Source: Brachionus manjavacas | Lineage: Eukaryota; Rotifera; Eurotatoria; Ploima; Brachionidae | DNA: 64,000 bases | Direction of reading: 5' to 3' | NCBI GenBank assembly: GCA_019054805.1 | Contig: JAHQIY010000016.1 | Location: 1,922,001 to 1,986,000 of the forward strand | Shown here: in pieces, positions 31,352-44,200 of the stretch | Position numbering within the stretch: the first letter of the stretch is position 1 | Layout: the number at the start of each line of letters is the position of its first letter | The notes under the pieces: generated by a model | The model's input: the letters and a program-made list of their open reading frames with translations, nothing else | What the model was told of the DNA's origin: nothing | Database searches by the model: none | Program-made: the position numbers and the translations under genes

Positions 31352-31571
31352 TTTAAACCTAAATGAAAAAATATTTATAATTTTTGATTTAAAATTAATA
31401 ATAATAAAAATAATGTGATAATAGATCCAAATTTTTGATAGAAAAATTAAATTAAATTTTATTATTTTTCAAAAGAACTTAATTTAAGCTATTTATACAT
31501 TTTCTCATTTGTTGTTGCATTGAGAATTAAAAAAAAATTAAAGCGATTATCACTGGGAGTTTGTGAACAAC

Positions 31572-31620
31572 AACGCATGAAAAGTTGCATTAAAAAAAAT
31601 TAATGCATATTTTCATGCGA
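31572..31620. repeat. imperfect hairpin at the start of the 99-bp array
   Basis: ACGCATGAAAAGTTGCATTA and TTAATGCATATTTTCATGCG face each other around a short A run, with two mismatches. The right arm is also the first part of repeat unit 1. Confidence 0.65.
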
Positions 31621-31955
31621 TGATCACGAGAAGCATGTGAACATTAAGGGTTTTTAAATTTCTAGATTTAAATTTTTTGGCTTAAACTGAAAATTTTTTT
31701 GATGCATCTTTTCATGCGATGATCACGAGGAGCCTGTGAACATTAAGGGTTTTTAAATTTCTAGATTTAAATTTTTTGGCTTAAACTGAAAATTTTTTTG
31801 ATGCATCTTTTCATGCGATGATCACGAGGAGCCTGTGAACATTAAGGGTTTTTAAATTTCTAGATTTAAATTTTTTGGCTTAAACTGAAAATTTTTTTGA
31901 TGCATCTTTTCATGCGGTGATCACGAGGAGCCTGTGAACATCAAGGGTTTTTATT
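31602..31955. repeat. 99-bp tandem repeat, about 3.6 units
   Basis: ATGCATCTTTTCATGCGATG recurs at 31702, 31801 and 31900, with a variant at 31603; spacing is 99 bp. Units 2 and 3 are almost identical and the first and last are diverged. Each unit carries GATCACGAGGAGCCTGTGAA and a TTAAGGGTTTTTAAATTTC stretch. No coding sense seen. Confidence 0.9.
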
Positions 31956-32412
31956 TTTCTTGCCTGAAATTTTTTTGTATCTAAAATTTTCTGTTAAGAA
32001 TTTAGCCACAGATAAAACTATATGAATTCCTTGCAAAAACTTTCCAAAAAAGGATCATTATTTGTTCAATTTTTTTTCAAAATTTTTTTCCAAATAGTTA
32101 TTGATTATTTAGTTAATAAATTTATTTTTAATTGTCTAAAAATTTTAGAATGGTCGTAATTCTATGCTCCTAGAGAATTAACAAAATAAAAAAAAAATAA
32201 ATAAAAATTGAAAAGCAGCAACCGCTTTTCTTGGGATTGAGAAAATTTTCCAACAGTAGAAAGTTTTAAGTCAGAGACTTTAAATTTTTTTTTACTAACA
32301 AGGAGAGCTAAAAATCATGAAGAATCTAAATCCCATATTTATATTTGTAATGAGAAAAAATAGAATAAGATCAACTTTCTTCAATAATAATTTTTACAAT
32401 AAAAAAAATAAA

Positions 32413-33111
32413 CTGTCGAAGACAATATCCAAATGGACAATGTTTTGATATTGATCGACGAGGACAAAACAGTCCAGCAAAAAATCAATCTAGACATCAA
32501 GCTTTCAAAGGAAATAATGGAATACGCCAACCAAACTGGCACCATTAAACACTCAGCACACATTAGATTCGACGAATTCTACTTGTCGCCAATGGTGTTC
32601 AACTTGAGCTTTAGCGTGAATGGAGAAGCGCACACTGACGACAAAATTAGAACAGACTCAAATGCGCCCACCGACTATTTGTTCAATTTTTTTCTCGAAT
32701 CAATCGGAGCCAGCCTCACCGAATTCAAAGATGTCAAATTTAGCTTCAACCAATTTGACATGATCAACGAGACCAAGACTTGGAGTGAAATTTACGACAC
32801 TCTATTTGACCACTACAAAATTCAAGCGTTGCGTCAAGCCTATGTTCTAATTCTGGGTCTTGACGTACTCGGCAATCCGTTTGGCCTAGTAAGCGATTTT
32901 TCCGAAGGTTTTACGAGCATTTTCTACGACCCGTTAGTTGATTATTTGTCCGGCAAGAACAGAGCCGACAAGGTAGATGTGGAATTTACAACTAAATTGA
33001 AATTGGCGCTTAACAAGTCAGTGAGCAGTGCGGCAGGCTCCGGATCGTTAATTACCGGGACTTTGGGCAGAGTTTTGGCCACTTTTTCATTTGACAAAAA
33101 ATACAAACGAG
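32413..33111 (+). pseudogene. partial copy of VPS13 exon (3' end of the 47.9-50.4 kb exon)
   Basis: About 699 bp match 49661-50358 with only three substitutions that I can find (A/G at the codon before MDNVL, and two silent changes), so the encoded protein is the same except Val to Met. The match begins abruptly at 32413 in mid-exon. It ends at the exon donor, with only about 25 bp of similar intron start (TATCTCTCTCT). No acceptor consensus lies just upstream and no VPS13 exon is nearby, so it cannot give a normal VPS13 product. It lies 2.1 kb before the VPS13 start, same strand. An open frame of 234 codons survives. Confidence 0.85.
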
Positions 33112-33135
33112 TATTTTTTTTTCTATCTCTCTCTT

Positions 33136-35232
33136 AATCGCATTGAAACTACAGTACTGATATAATTTTATTTTTATTGTATGTAATTACAATCACTGGA
33201 TGGTATCTGAAAACATTTAGCAAAATTTAAAATGCTTTTTTTTAAAGGGAAAGAATATAAAAAAAAAATTCATAAAAATTTATCATTTTTACCAGAATAA
33301 TAATCTCTCAATTTTCTTAACATCTTCTCTTATTACTAAAGACTAGTTTTTTATAATTTTGAGTTTCTAAGGTTTGCCCAGCTCAAAACTACATCACTAT
33401 CTGAATTTGACTTTTTCGCTTACAAATTCTAAAAGATCTTAATAATTCATTATTATTTTAAAAAAATAGATCGTAATTTTAGATGGAAAATTGTACATCC
33501 TTACCAGCGAATCTATACGTAAGTTTTTTTTAAATGACATAAAATAATGAAATCTTGCATATTCTTTTAGAAAAACTGTATATTCAAATATAAATTGATT
33601 GCCGATGTAGGTACCTGCATCATCTATGGATAAAATGAAAGTTTAAAGTCATCAACTTTTTATATTAATATTAATATTGATAACTAAATCAGAAAAATAA
33701 CTAATTAATATTTCTTGATAAAATAAAATAATTAAAAACAAGAATTTAAATTTATTTTTTTCTAAATGATAATTAGAAAAGCTAAAATGGTGATCATGTT
33801 TTTAAAATTTTGAATATATATTAAATACGATATTAAGTTGTTTTGTAGAATTCAAAATTCAAAAAAAAAAAATTAAAAATTAAAAATTCAAAAAAAAAAA
33901 TTTTTTATTTATTTAAAATTTTGGCTTAAGTCATCTCTCAATGTAAGCAATGATTTGAGATAAACTAAAAAAAAAATAAGTAAAAAGGTTATCAGATTCA
34001 GAAAAAACTGATTATTTCTCAAACCAGGTACACTGCTTCTAAATTTCTTGTTCAATTGGTTTATTTTCGTTAAGCAATTTTATAAATGGTATTAGCATAT
34101 GTGTTCGTTTGTTAGTTTGATAATTTTGCGCTCTATTTACCTTTAGGATCTCTTTCTCTAAATGCGCTTTCTAAAATTTTTAATTTAAAAAGAAACAGAC
34201 AATAATAAAAAAACCTTTTATTTAAAAGCTTAGTGAGATAAAAAAATTAAAGAAATAAATTTGAGAAGTTTATGATATAAAAAATATTCTATTAAACTGA
34301 AAAATTTCTTGTTTTCTTTTTCTATTTAATTTAATAAGCAGATCTTGATCAATTTTGCTCATTTTGAAAAGATAAATATATTTTGATGTCAAAAAAATCC
34401 TAGATTCTTTTTATCAAATTTAAAATAGAAAAAACCAAAATTGGATATAAAATGTAATAAATTATTCAATTGTTCTAAATTTATTTTTTTTCTAAGATAT
34501 TTGCCCAGTTGAGGTTTGTGCAACAATGTAAATCAAATGCAACCACAATGATTAATTTTTTAAAACTTTGGAAAAAAATCTTTTTATCAAAAACATTAAA
34601 GGCATAATTTTTTTGATAGTTATTTTCAATTAGTGTATCAATTGCGTCACCAAAACAATAGCTCCAAATAGTCATGCCTAGAGTACTGAGAATAAATAGA
34701 CATTTCATAAAGCTTAGAGCAAATATTTTTTCTTACATATTTTTTTTATTCTAATTGCTAATCATGATTTTTTTATTTTATCAATTAGTAAAGAAATTTA
34801 ATTAAATGAATTAAACAAAATAGTTTTATTATAACAAAATGGAAGAGAGTGGTAATTTTATCGATGGCTTGCAAATGCGGCAAGGAGTCATTGATTGAGT
34901 CAGTTTCAGATTATTGTAACAATTGAGGCGTTAAGTTTTAATGTTCAGTCAAGAATATCATTTTGGTTACGAAATTAAAACGATACTTAGCTATTTTTTA
35001 TTTTTTATTTCATTCTATTTTTGGTGTAAAAGCAAGATGTTGCTTTGTTGCTCAATTTTATGAAAAAATTATACTTAATTTATTTATAATAAATAATTTC
35101 TTCAACACATACTTTCTTTCAAAAACTTGGCTAGTAATTTGAAATATTATAATTTTGTTATGTTTTCTTAAGTTTAGATTAAAATTTGTTTTTAATAGCG
35201 AATAGTTTAGAGTATGCGACAAAACTGACACA
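33136..35232. other. region between the exon copy and VPS13
   Basis: Mostly AT-rich. A weak match to the intron after the true exon is seen around 33335-33440 (shared CTGAATTTGACTTTTTCG and GTTTCT). Exon-like scraps on the minus strand at 34040-34360 could not be joined. The last few hundred bases are presumably the VPS13 promoter and 5' untranslated region; no clear TATA box. Confidence 0.45.
34481..34708 (-). CDS. possible small secreted protein
   Basis: 75 codons with a plausible signal peptide (MKCLFILSTLGMTIWSYCFG) followed by a short, Lys/Asn-rich chain containing one Cys pair. No family recognised; composition is AT-driven after the leader. It may be a first exon or chance. Confidence 0.25.
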   Translation of the reverse strand: MKCLFILSTLGMTIWSYCFGDAIDTLIENNYQKNYAFNVFDKKIFFQSFKKLIIVVAFDLHCCTNLNWANILEKK

Positions 35233-38200
35233 ATGTTCGAAAGTCTAGTTGCTTCGTTGCTCAATCGATACTTGTCCGATTACATCGACGAGGTCGATTA
35301 TAATAATTTAAAGCTTGGCATTTTCAGTGGCACGCTTGAGTTGCTTAACATCAAAGTAAAGCCGAGTGCCATGTACCAATTCGATCTTCCAGTAGATGTA
35401 AAAGGAGGCACTATCGGCCGACTCAAAATAAACATATCATGGCGCAACATACTGACCAAACCGGCCGTTGCTGTCCTCGAAGACTTGTTTGTGCTCTTGG
35501 GACCTTTCGAGGAGAAAATAAACGACCCAGCACGAATCGAAGAGTTGTGCTTGGCTCACAAGCGCAAACAGCTTCAAGAATTCGAAAATTTGGACAAACG
35601 CGAGATTGTCGAGAGCAGGGAAAGAGGATATGCGGAAAAAGTGCAAGACACTATTATAAACAACATACAAGTGTATGTCCAGAATGTGCATATCAGGTAC
35701 GAGGACAAGCATTCGCTAAAAGACAAGAGTATTTCGTTTGGTGTTTATTTAAAAGAATTCAAAGCAGAAACTGTGGACGAAGACAATAAGCCCAATTTTA
35801 TGAATGCTGAGGCCAAAATTATCTACAAATTGGGCTCTTTGAGCGGATTTAATATGTATTGGAATTGCGATTTTGGCCTGCCAAAAGATCTTTTAATATC
35901 AAGCGGTGACGACTTTGACCCGCTCGATAACAATTGGATTGATCTAATGAAAAATTCAATTGATTCCAATAAAATCCTGCAGAGTCAATTTTGCAATTGT
36001 AATTACTTATTTTCCTTTTTTTTCCTTTTTTTCTCAAGAAGTGAAGTTGGAAATTGGAAGAATTATTTTTTTTTTTAAGTTTAGCTTAATTTTTTGAATT
36101 AAAAAAAAAAGAATTTGAAATACAATTTTTTAAAAATTAAAAAGAAAATTAGCCTTTAATGATTAAGAGCTTTTCAAAAATTCGTACTGTTGTCTAGCCG
36201 ACAAAAATTGAAAATCTTTTAAATTATCTAAGTAAATTAGGTAAAAATTTAGAATAAATTTTAAAAAATAGAAAAAGTAATAAATACAAATTTAAAGCAT
36301 TTTCGGCATTAATTTGATTTTTTTTTAACAAAAGTCGTAACATTACGTAAAATTACACACATTAGGTTTAAAAGACATATCACAAAAAAGCAGATTAAAT
36401 ATTAGGCAGAAATCTAAATTTTTTATATTTAAATAAAATAAAAAAGCGAAAAAAAAAGCTTTTTGATGCTTGTTGAAAAAATCAATTTCAACTACTAAAT
36501 TTTAATTTTTTTTTAGTCTTGGAAAAAAATCTCGATCTTGTTACAAGACTGACAATTAGGCGTTCGTATGAAAAAATCGATTCCACTTTGCCTAGAATTA
36601 CAATACAGTCATCAGTCGAATCAATAGAATTTGTCTTTCATCGTTTACAAGTAATTAATAAAAAAAAAAAAAAAAAAAATTTTTCATTTATTGAATTGAA
36701 TAAAATTTAATTAATTTATTTTTTTTAAAAAAAAGTACAAAAGTATTCTAGAAATCGTTGACCATTACACAATGCTAAATTTGCACAAAAAATACGTCAA
36801 GTACAGACCTGGCTACATAAAGGACAAAAAAGAAAAAGCAAGAGCATGGTGGCATTTTGCTTTTACGGCCTATGCCGAGACCACATGGCGACAATTTCGC
36901 AAAGAGCGAATGCTCGGCCATTTCAAAAACTATAAATTGTATATGAAAAAATACGAAGAAAAGCTAGTGGCTGAACAGGCGGGCAAGGAATTGGAGCAAA
37001 GAAAATTGGACTATTTGGAAAAATTGGAACGAGACCTAGTGCTCGAAAGCATATTTGACATCCGCAATGTGCTAATGAACAAATACAAGCTAAACGAAGA
37101 GACAAATGAGCAAAAAGAAACAGACATTTATGATAGACCGTTGAATTATGTACAATTTCGATTGATACTTAATTTTCCTCTAATTAGTTTTAAACTTAAA
37201 AATGGTCCGAACCAAATACTATGCTTGAATTTGAAGAGCATTATTTCGCGTTTTGAATTAAAACCTGTGCAAAATAGTGTCTATTTTTTGCTAAATACCC
37301 AAGGACTAGAATTGAGCGGCATTCATTACACTGATCGGATTGAATCGGGCAATCTCGTGCCCATTATAAAAAGCTCTCACGAATCTCAAGGCTTAGATTT
37401 GCCAGCTACTTATCTAGCGTCCGAGAATGCCAAGGACATGTTGTTCGTGTTTTGTTTTGAGACAAATCCGCTCAAGCATGAAAATGCCGAGTTTAGCATC
37501 CGAACTAGGATAGCGTCGTTGGAAGTGTATTATGAAAAGACGCCCATAAGTGAATTGATGCGTTTTTTTAAAACAGATCTGGTCGATTTTGGTGAAGTGA
37601 GAAAAATAAAAGAAGTTTGGTCAAAAGCTGGCGTTATTTACGCAGTCGAAAATCATAAACAATTTCACATAATTGCCGAAATGGCGTCGCCCTATTTTAT
37701 AATACCTGCGTCGGGCACTTGTACCCAGCCGAGCGATTCAATTATTTTCTTTTTGGGAAAAACGCTGATTCAAAGTCGCGTACAGCCAAAGTTGACCAAC
37801 TACGCGCCTCAAAGTGTCCAAGATTTGGAGAAAAACTTTTACGACAAATTGAGCATGAATGTAAAAGAAGTACAAGTGCTGCTGGTGCCGGCCAATGTCG
37901 ATTGGAAAACCTACTTTCAAAACTACAAAGATCTAAACTATTGTCACCACTTGCTCTATCCAGTGTCGACCAAAAGCTATCTGTATTTGTCCATCAACCC
38001 GAGCTATAAAAAATTGCCCAAAATGAAACTAGAAGCTGACTGCTCGTCCATTAGACTTAATTTTTCCAATGACAAAGTGATAAGTCTGTACGAGTTTGGC
38101 AAGACTTTTCCTCTGCCTGAAATGCCCACAATCAATGCAACAAATGCTCATGCAGCATCATCGGTGGCGTCGAGTGTCATTCAGCCGAGCAATCACTCGA

Positions 38201-41200
38201 GCAGTCACAAGCGTGCGGTTGAAAATAAAAAATCGGACAAAAAAAGTGCACCTCAAAATTATATGAATTTGGCGGGCGCTGATGAAATTGAGCCCGATGA
38301 CGAATGGGATGGACCGTTCAATTTGCCCAAGTACATAAACGGTGATCCCATTGTGAACTACAGTCAAATAACATGTCGGTTCACCATCACTGACTTTTCG
38401 ATCGATCTCAATCAAGCCCAAACCGAATATCTTCACTTTATATTCAAATCGATTCAGATCGATTTTGTGGTCGCCAAATACGGAATTTTTTTGCGCTCAG
38501 GTCTCGAAGACTTGAAGCTAATCGACAAACTGCACACGTCTCCATCTCCATCTCCATCTCTCAACATCAATCCTCAATTTACCGAAATATTGTCCAGTTC
38601 AAATCAAAATTCGAATCAAATCATAAAATTTTACTTTAGACAAATAGATGCAGAGGCGCCCAACTTTGACACACTCTACGCCAAAATAATCACCAACATT
38701 TTGTTCGACTGTTCGAACATACACGTCAAGTGTCATCGTCAGGCTATAGTCCATTTTGTCACCTTCATCAAATCGACAATCGATCGCGTAGACCAAAGTC
38801 AGGACACTGCTCAATTGGAAACAGTGGTGGACAAGTCGAAGACGGTGACCAAGAATTTGTCCGGACACAGCGAGCTCGCACAAGATGCCTGCGAGTTCAA
38901 TCTAGTGGCCAAAATGAACAAGCTAACATGGAACATGTTTGATTCGCAAGTGAAATTTGGCGACATGATTGTTAAACAATTGAGCGTTGGCTACAACATT
39001 CGCGGCGCCAAGACTGACCTGCAGATTCAGTTGAGCAAAATATTGATCAATTATGGCGACGAACGCGAACAAATGAACAAACTGTATAGGCAAATAATAA
39101 GTTGTACAGGCGATCAAGAGAGTGGCAAATTTTTTGACTTTAGTGTCGTTCTGTACGACAGAGCTAAGCTCAAACAAGAGACGAGTGAGTGTCGCGACGA
39201 GCTGCGTCTGAATGTGGGAAAAATTAAGGTCATTTGTTTGGTCAAGTTTGTCAACGAATTGGTCGAGTTCATCGATCCGATCATAAACCCACTGCCCAAT
39301 GCTTTGACCGAACAAGTAAAGGAACAGGCTTTGGAAGCAGTCAAACAAGCCTATGAGGAAAGCAAATCGAATATGGCGAACAAAATTTATTTGCATGTGT
39401 ACATTACATCGCCCCAAGTGATCATACCGCGCAATTCTAATTCACTGAGCGCTTTTGTCGCCGATTTGGGAACAGTCAAAGTGACAAACAGATTTGTTGA
39501 CGAGACTGCTCCACAACAATCAGCGTCCTCTCAACCAATGTCCACCATTCAGTGCATAAATTTAGATCTGCTCAATTTGGAAATAAAAAGAGTTGTGTAC
39601 AAAAAGCATGAGAGTTCATGTGACATATTGGAACAAGTGATAAAGCCGATTAGTTTGAGCAGTTTGGTCAGAATGGCCATGACAAACTCGCAGCCTGATT
39701 ACTTTGCCGATTTGGACATTTCGGCTAGTTTAAAACAAGTCAAATTTATGGTCAGTTTGGACACGGCTCAACTTTTGTTTGCCATTTTGGCCGAGAATTT
39801 AAACGAAGGCATTAGTAAAAAAGACGACGACATTCAGCATCAAGTGATCAGAAAAGACGATAGGCCAAAGATCATGGACAGTGTGTCAACGACTAGTGAA
39901 CGTGTCACGCTCAAAATGAACATTGATCTAAATGAAATTAAATTGATTATTGTTGATTTTGAGCTTAATCCGGTGGCGAATAGGCGCCGCAATGGCACTC
40001 TGCTATCTCATCATTCATCTGCATCTAGGGAAGAGAGCACTGATTTTCAGTCAGCAGCGTCAAATAGTGAACTTTCCAACGCAGACTCGGACAACTCCTC
40101 TAGATCTAAACCCAAATCGAAAATTTCCTATTTTAGTCATTTTGAAATTCAAACAATTGGCTTCAAGTATTTCAAAAGTGAAAATTCGTCATGGACAGCC
40201 GATTTGAACATGAGATCGTTGGTGCTCAATGACGTCAGACCTGATTCTAATTTGGCTGTCAAAGAGTATGATTTTTCTTCTTTTCTTTTTGTTTTTTTTC
40301 TTTTGTTTATTCATTCTAAGAATTGCCAAGTGCGTATTCTTCAATTGCTTTAGTCATTTAGCTCAACACTATTTGATAGTCAAATAAATTTACAAATAAA
40401 TTTAGTTTATTTGAAAAAAGTTTGAATTTGAATTTAGTGTTTAAGCTTTTGATTCTAATCAAGTATAGATAGGTTAAATCTCTAAGATGATCATTTTCGA
40501 TCTAAGCACTTAGATTTTTTTTCTTTTATTTTTTAGCTTAAAACTGCCACAAAGTTCTATTCTCACCTTTTTGTAAATTATAACATTTAATTTAGTTTAT
40601 TGAATTTTTTGTATTTTACGGAAATTTACGCGAAATTAACAAAGTAAAAAATAGATTATTTAGTGAATTCTACCGAAATTTATATAAAATTCTCGTACCG
40701 ATTTTGAGCCTTGGGTCAGTATTAAAGTTTTTTTGTGATATTTTTGTAAAAAATTCAAAATTATATTTTAGTTTTTTAATTGTTCTTTGTGTTAAGTTCG
40801 TATCTCCGCATCAAATACTTTGTTCAAAATTTTTTTTTTAATTTTTACAAAAATATCAAGCTAAAGTAAAATTAAAGCTGCATTAGAGCTAACTTAAATA
40901 ACTTGATGATTATGGGGATCCAAAGCTTAAACACATCTTTAAAGGATGCTGTATATGAAAAAAATGTTTCTACATGACTAAGATGGTGCTTTTTGAATGC
41001 ACCAAGTTTTTTTTTTCCCTTTATATTTAAGGCTGAAAATCGAGAAGAAGAAAATAAGTAAATCAAAAATTAATAAAAATTATGGAAATTAAACTGATCA
41101 TTAAAAAAAAGATAGAAAAATCTAATTTATATAGTAATATGGGTTAAAGAGGTGACCACTCTTGAACTAAAGCTTTCTACCGACTTTTATTATTAAGGTC

Positions 41201-44200
41201 TAATAATCGAAACGTATCTGCTAGTTAAAGACCCTAGAATTTCATTTCATTTTTTTACTAAAAATTCTCTTATTTTATACCGTTCATCCCTTAACCTCGT
41301 AGATTAACTCCACCAGATATCTCATCTAAAATACTGTATTATAAAATTAAATTTAAAAAATAAAAATTCCTAAATTTATTTATTTTTTTAAAGGACAATA
41401 AAGGTAATTCTATTTTTATAAAATTTTTATAATTTTTGATATAAATTTTTCATCTGTCTAGCACGCGAATTTTTAAGGTTTAATTAAATAGAAAAAACAT
41501 CACAAAATCCAATAATCCAGGGTAAATTGTTTAGGTTGAGTGAAAACTTTGGGGCAAAAGGAGTGATAAAATTTTAAATTTTTGCACCTTATTTAGATTA
41601 AGCTTAAATTTAAAATATCAACAAAAACATGTCACATATTAGACCATCTTACAATATTTAAATGCAGAGCTAAAATACAAGAATTTATCTTTTAATTTAA
41701 AAATTATTCAATAATTATTTTGTACAAATAACAGTAACCTGCGGAACGAAAAACTCCTTAAAAAACGCTGTTTAACGCATGTTTAACAGGCACTTTTTTT
41801 AAAACGTATTTTTGCGTTTTCGGGCGTTATTAGGCGTGAAAACGTGAGCATTATGGCACGCCAACAAAATACCTAAAAAAACAAGCACCATAAAAATTAG
41901 GAAATTTTATAAAAAATTTGATAAGCCTTATTTTAACTAAGCATTTTTTTTTTTTTTTTTCACTAGTAGTAGTAGTAGTTCTTGCTGCGAAATCCTAACA
42001 AGGAGGAAATCTGAGCTCATCACCGCTTAAAGGCGTATGAAGCTTTAGCAGCCAATTCTGTTAAACCTATCTAATGCTACTTTGAAGCCATTAACTGTCT
42101 TAGCTTTAACCAACTCCTCAGGAAGTCTATTCCAGTGCGGAGCTACTCTGTTCGAGAAAAAACGTGTCTAGCACTCACTGCGGCAGAAAAATCATTTCTT
42201 TTTTGTGCTGGAAAACTATCTCTTTGAACTTTTGCGCTGTTTCCTCTTAACCTCGGTATCGGTCCATTCCTGCCAACAGGATCCAGAAGTTCTCTGGTAA
42301 ACGACACTTTTTCATGACCGTTAATCACTTTAAAAACCTCAATCAAATCACCTCTCACCCTTCTCGTACTAAGTTTTGTTAAACCAAATCTGGCAGGCCT
42401 TCCCTCGTATGAAATTTCTCTTAGTGACCAAGGAATTTTCGTTGCACGCTCTTGTACTTTTTCTAACGCTTTTACGTCACCTTTTTTGCTCCGATTCCAA
42501 ACTTGAACTGCATAGTCGAGGTGAGGTCTAACCAAAGACATATAAAGTTTCAACCAAAGAGTTTCTTCTCTACTTAAAAATGTTCTTTTAAGAATTCCGA
42601 GTGCTAAAAAACAAATACCATAAAAATTAGGAAATTTTATAAATAATTTGATAAGCCTAATTTTAACTAAGCATTTTTTTTTTATTTAATATTTTCATTT
42701 TCTAGAATGCATGAAAAAAAAAAAGAAAATTTTATTAAAATTTCTCTTTTAAAAATATAAAATAGCTTGTGTTGAAAAATCTTTAAGTACTGGTCAATCA
42801 TTTAAATAAAAACAAACACGCTTTTTTGCATTTCGTTTTGACTCGCTTAAACGCTCACGTTCAATACGGGCTAGGTTATATACTAAAAATAATTGATTAG
42901 CAAGCATTATGAATAAGATGTTTTAATAATTAAATAATTAATATAATAATAATAATTGATACATTAATAATTAAATAATTTATTAATTATTAATTTTGAT
43001 TGTGAAAATATTAAAAATTAAAAAAAAAATTTCAAGGATGTTTGTTTCGTCCAAACAAGAGGACTTTATCAAAATTTCGTATCGATTCAGACCACCCGGA
43101 AATTCTTGTTTGGATTTTTTTATGGACAATTTAAAAATAAACCTTTGTCTACCATACGTGCTGAGGATATACAAATTTGCCATGGACGCAATTGGTACGA
43201 GCAATGTAAGCGAGCCAAAAATAGACGCATTGTCAAAAAACCGACCAAACTCAAGGCCAGATGGGGCCAAATATGAGTCTGACTCGTCTCTGATGGTTAA
43301 TGGCCGAATTAATTTAAGAGAAGTTGTTCTTTTTGCTCAGCCGGAAAAAGTCAACAGTCAAATTTTGATCATGGAAGCCGAGCTCGTTCTCAAATTCGAT
43401 TCGGTGAACTCGGCGTCCAATTTAGAACTGGACTTGACCAACTTAAGCTTGCGTCTTGGCGAACACAACTTGAGACGTCAAGGAATTCCGTTTTTAAGTC
43501 CGTGTTCGGGCAAAGTTAGCATGCGGCAAATTGATCCGAAAAAACCAGCTCGCTATCTTGCCCAAATAGACTCACTCTATTTCAACATGACACAAACTTT
43601 GTACGAAGTGGTAATGGGCGTAGTGACGTCCATTAATCAAACAGGCACTGAACAAATTCAGAAGATAGCCGACGAAGAACAGCTGCTGGACGACGCCGAA
43701 CCGTTTGTGAAGCGTCCAGTCGAGCCGAGCAACTACGAGTCGCATGCCAAATCGTCTCATCAAATCGAAAGCCAAAGCACCACTGCTGTCCAGTTCAGGC
43801 GCCACAAATGGACTAAAGTGAGCGAAATGCTCGACTTGAAAGTTCGACAAGCATTCATTACTTTTTGCGAAGAGACTTCGATGGACTTGCAGCCGTTGGC
43901 AATTTTTAAGCTTCAACTAGAAGCACACGTGGCCAACTGGAGCCAAAATTTGCACACCAAAGCATCGTTGACTCTGGAGGCGAGCTACTACAACGACATA
44001 CTGAGCAATTGGGAGCCGCTGATCGAACACAACATGCAAAAGGAGGACAAGTACAGGCCGTGGATGTTGAGCATTTGGTTTGCATTGGAGCCGGGCGGCA
44101 CTGTGCAGCCATCGATTGAGATCAAAGGTGTGCCGACCATTGAGTTTCCGGTCAAGGACTTGGACTATTCGGCGGTGGAGGAGAGCGAGGCTGAGCAGCG

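Larger units (their letters stand above)
31352..32412. other. intergenic with tandem array
   Basis: Holds the 99-bp tandem array and the hairpin before it; otherwise AT-rich. It ends at a sharp break where the VPS13 exon copy begins. Confidence 0.5.
40266..43036 (+). other. large VPS13 intron
   Basis: Bounded by donor GTATGA at 40266 and acceptor TTTCAAG ending at 43036; the split codon (GA + G) joins in frame. It holds a 5'-truncated LINE and its flanking duplication; otherwise AT-rich. Confidence 0.7.

Noticed and set aside
32413-33137. Independent 234-codon gene
   Set aside because: It is a fragment of the VPS13 exon; the start Met arises from a single substitution and the end is intron read-through.
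33480-33625. Plus-strand exon-like pieces with GTAAGT donor (IVILDGKLYILTSESI)
   Set aside because: The possible second exon stops at once in every phase tried.
34040-34360. Minus-strand exon-like pieces (MSKIDQDLLIKL, AFRERDPKG and IPFIKLLNEN)
   Set aside because: Could not be joined with consistent splice phases; too short to support a gene.
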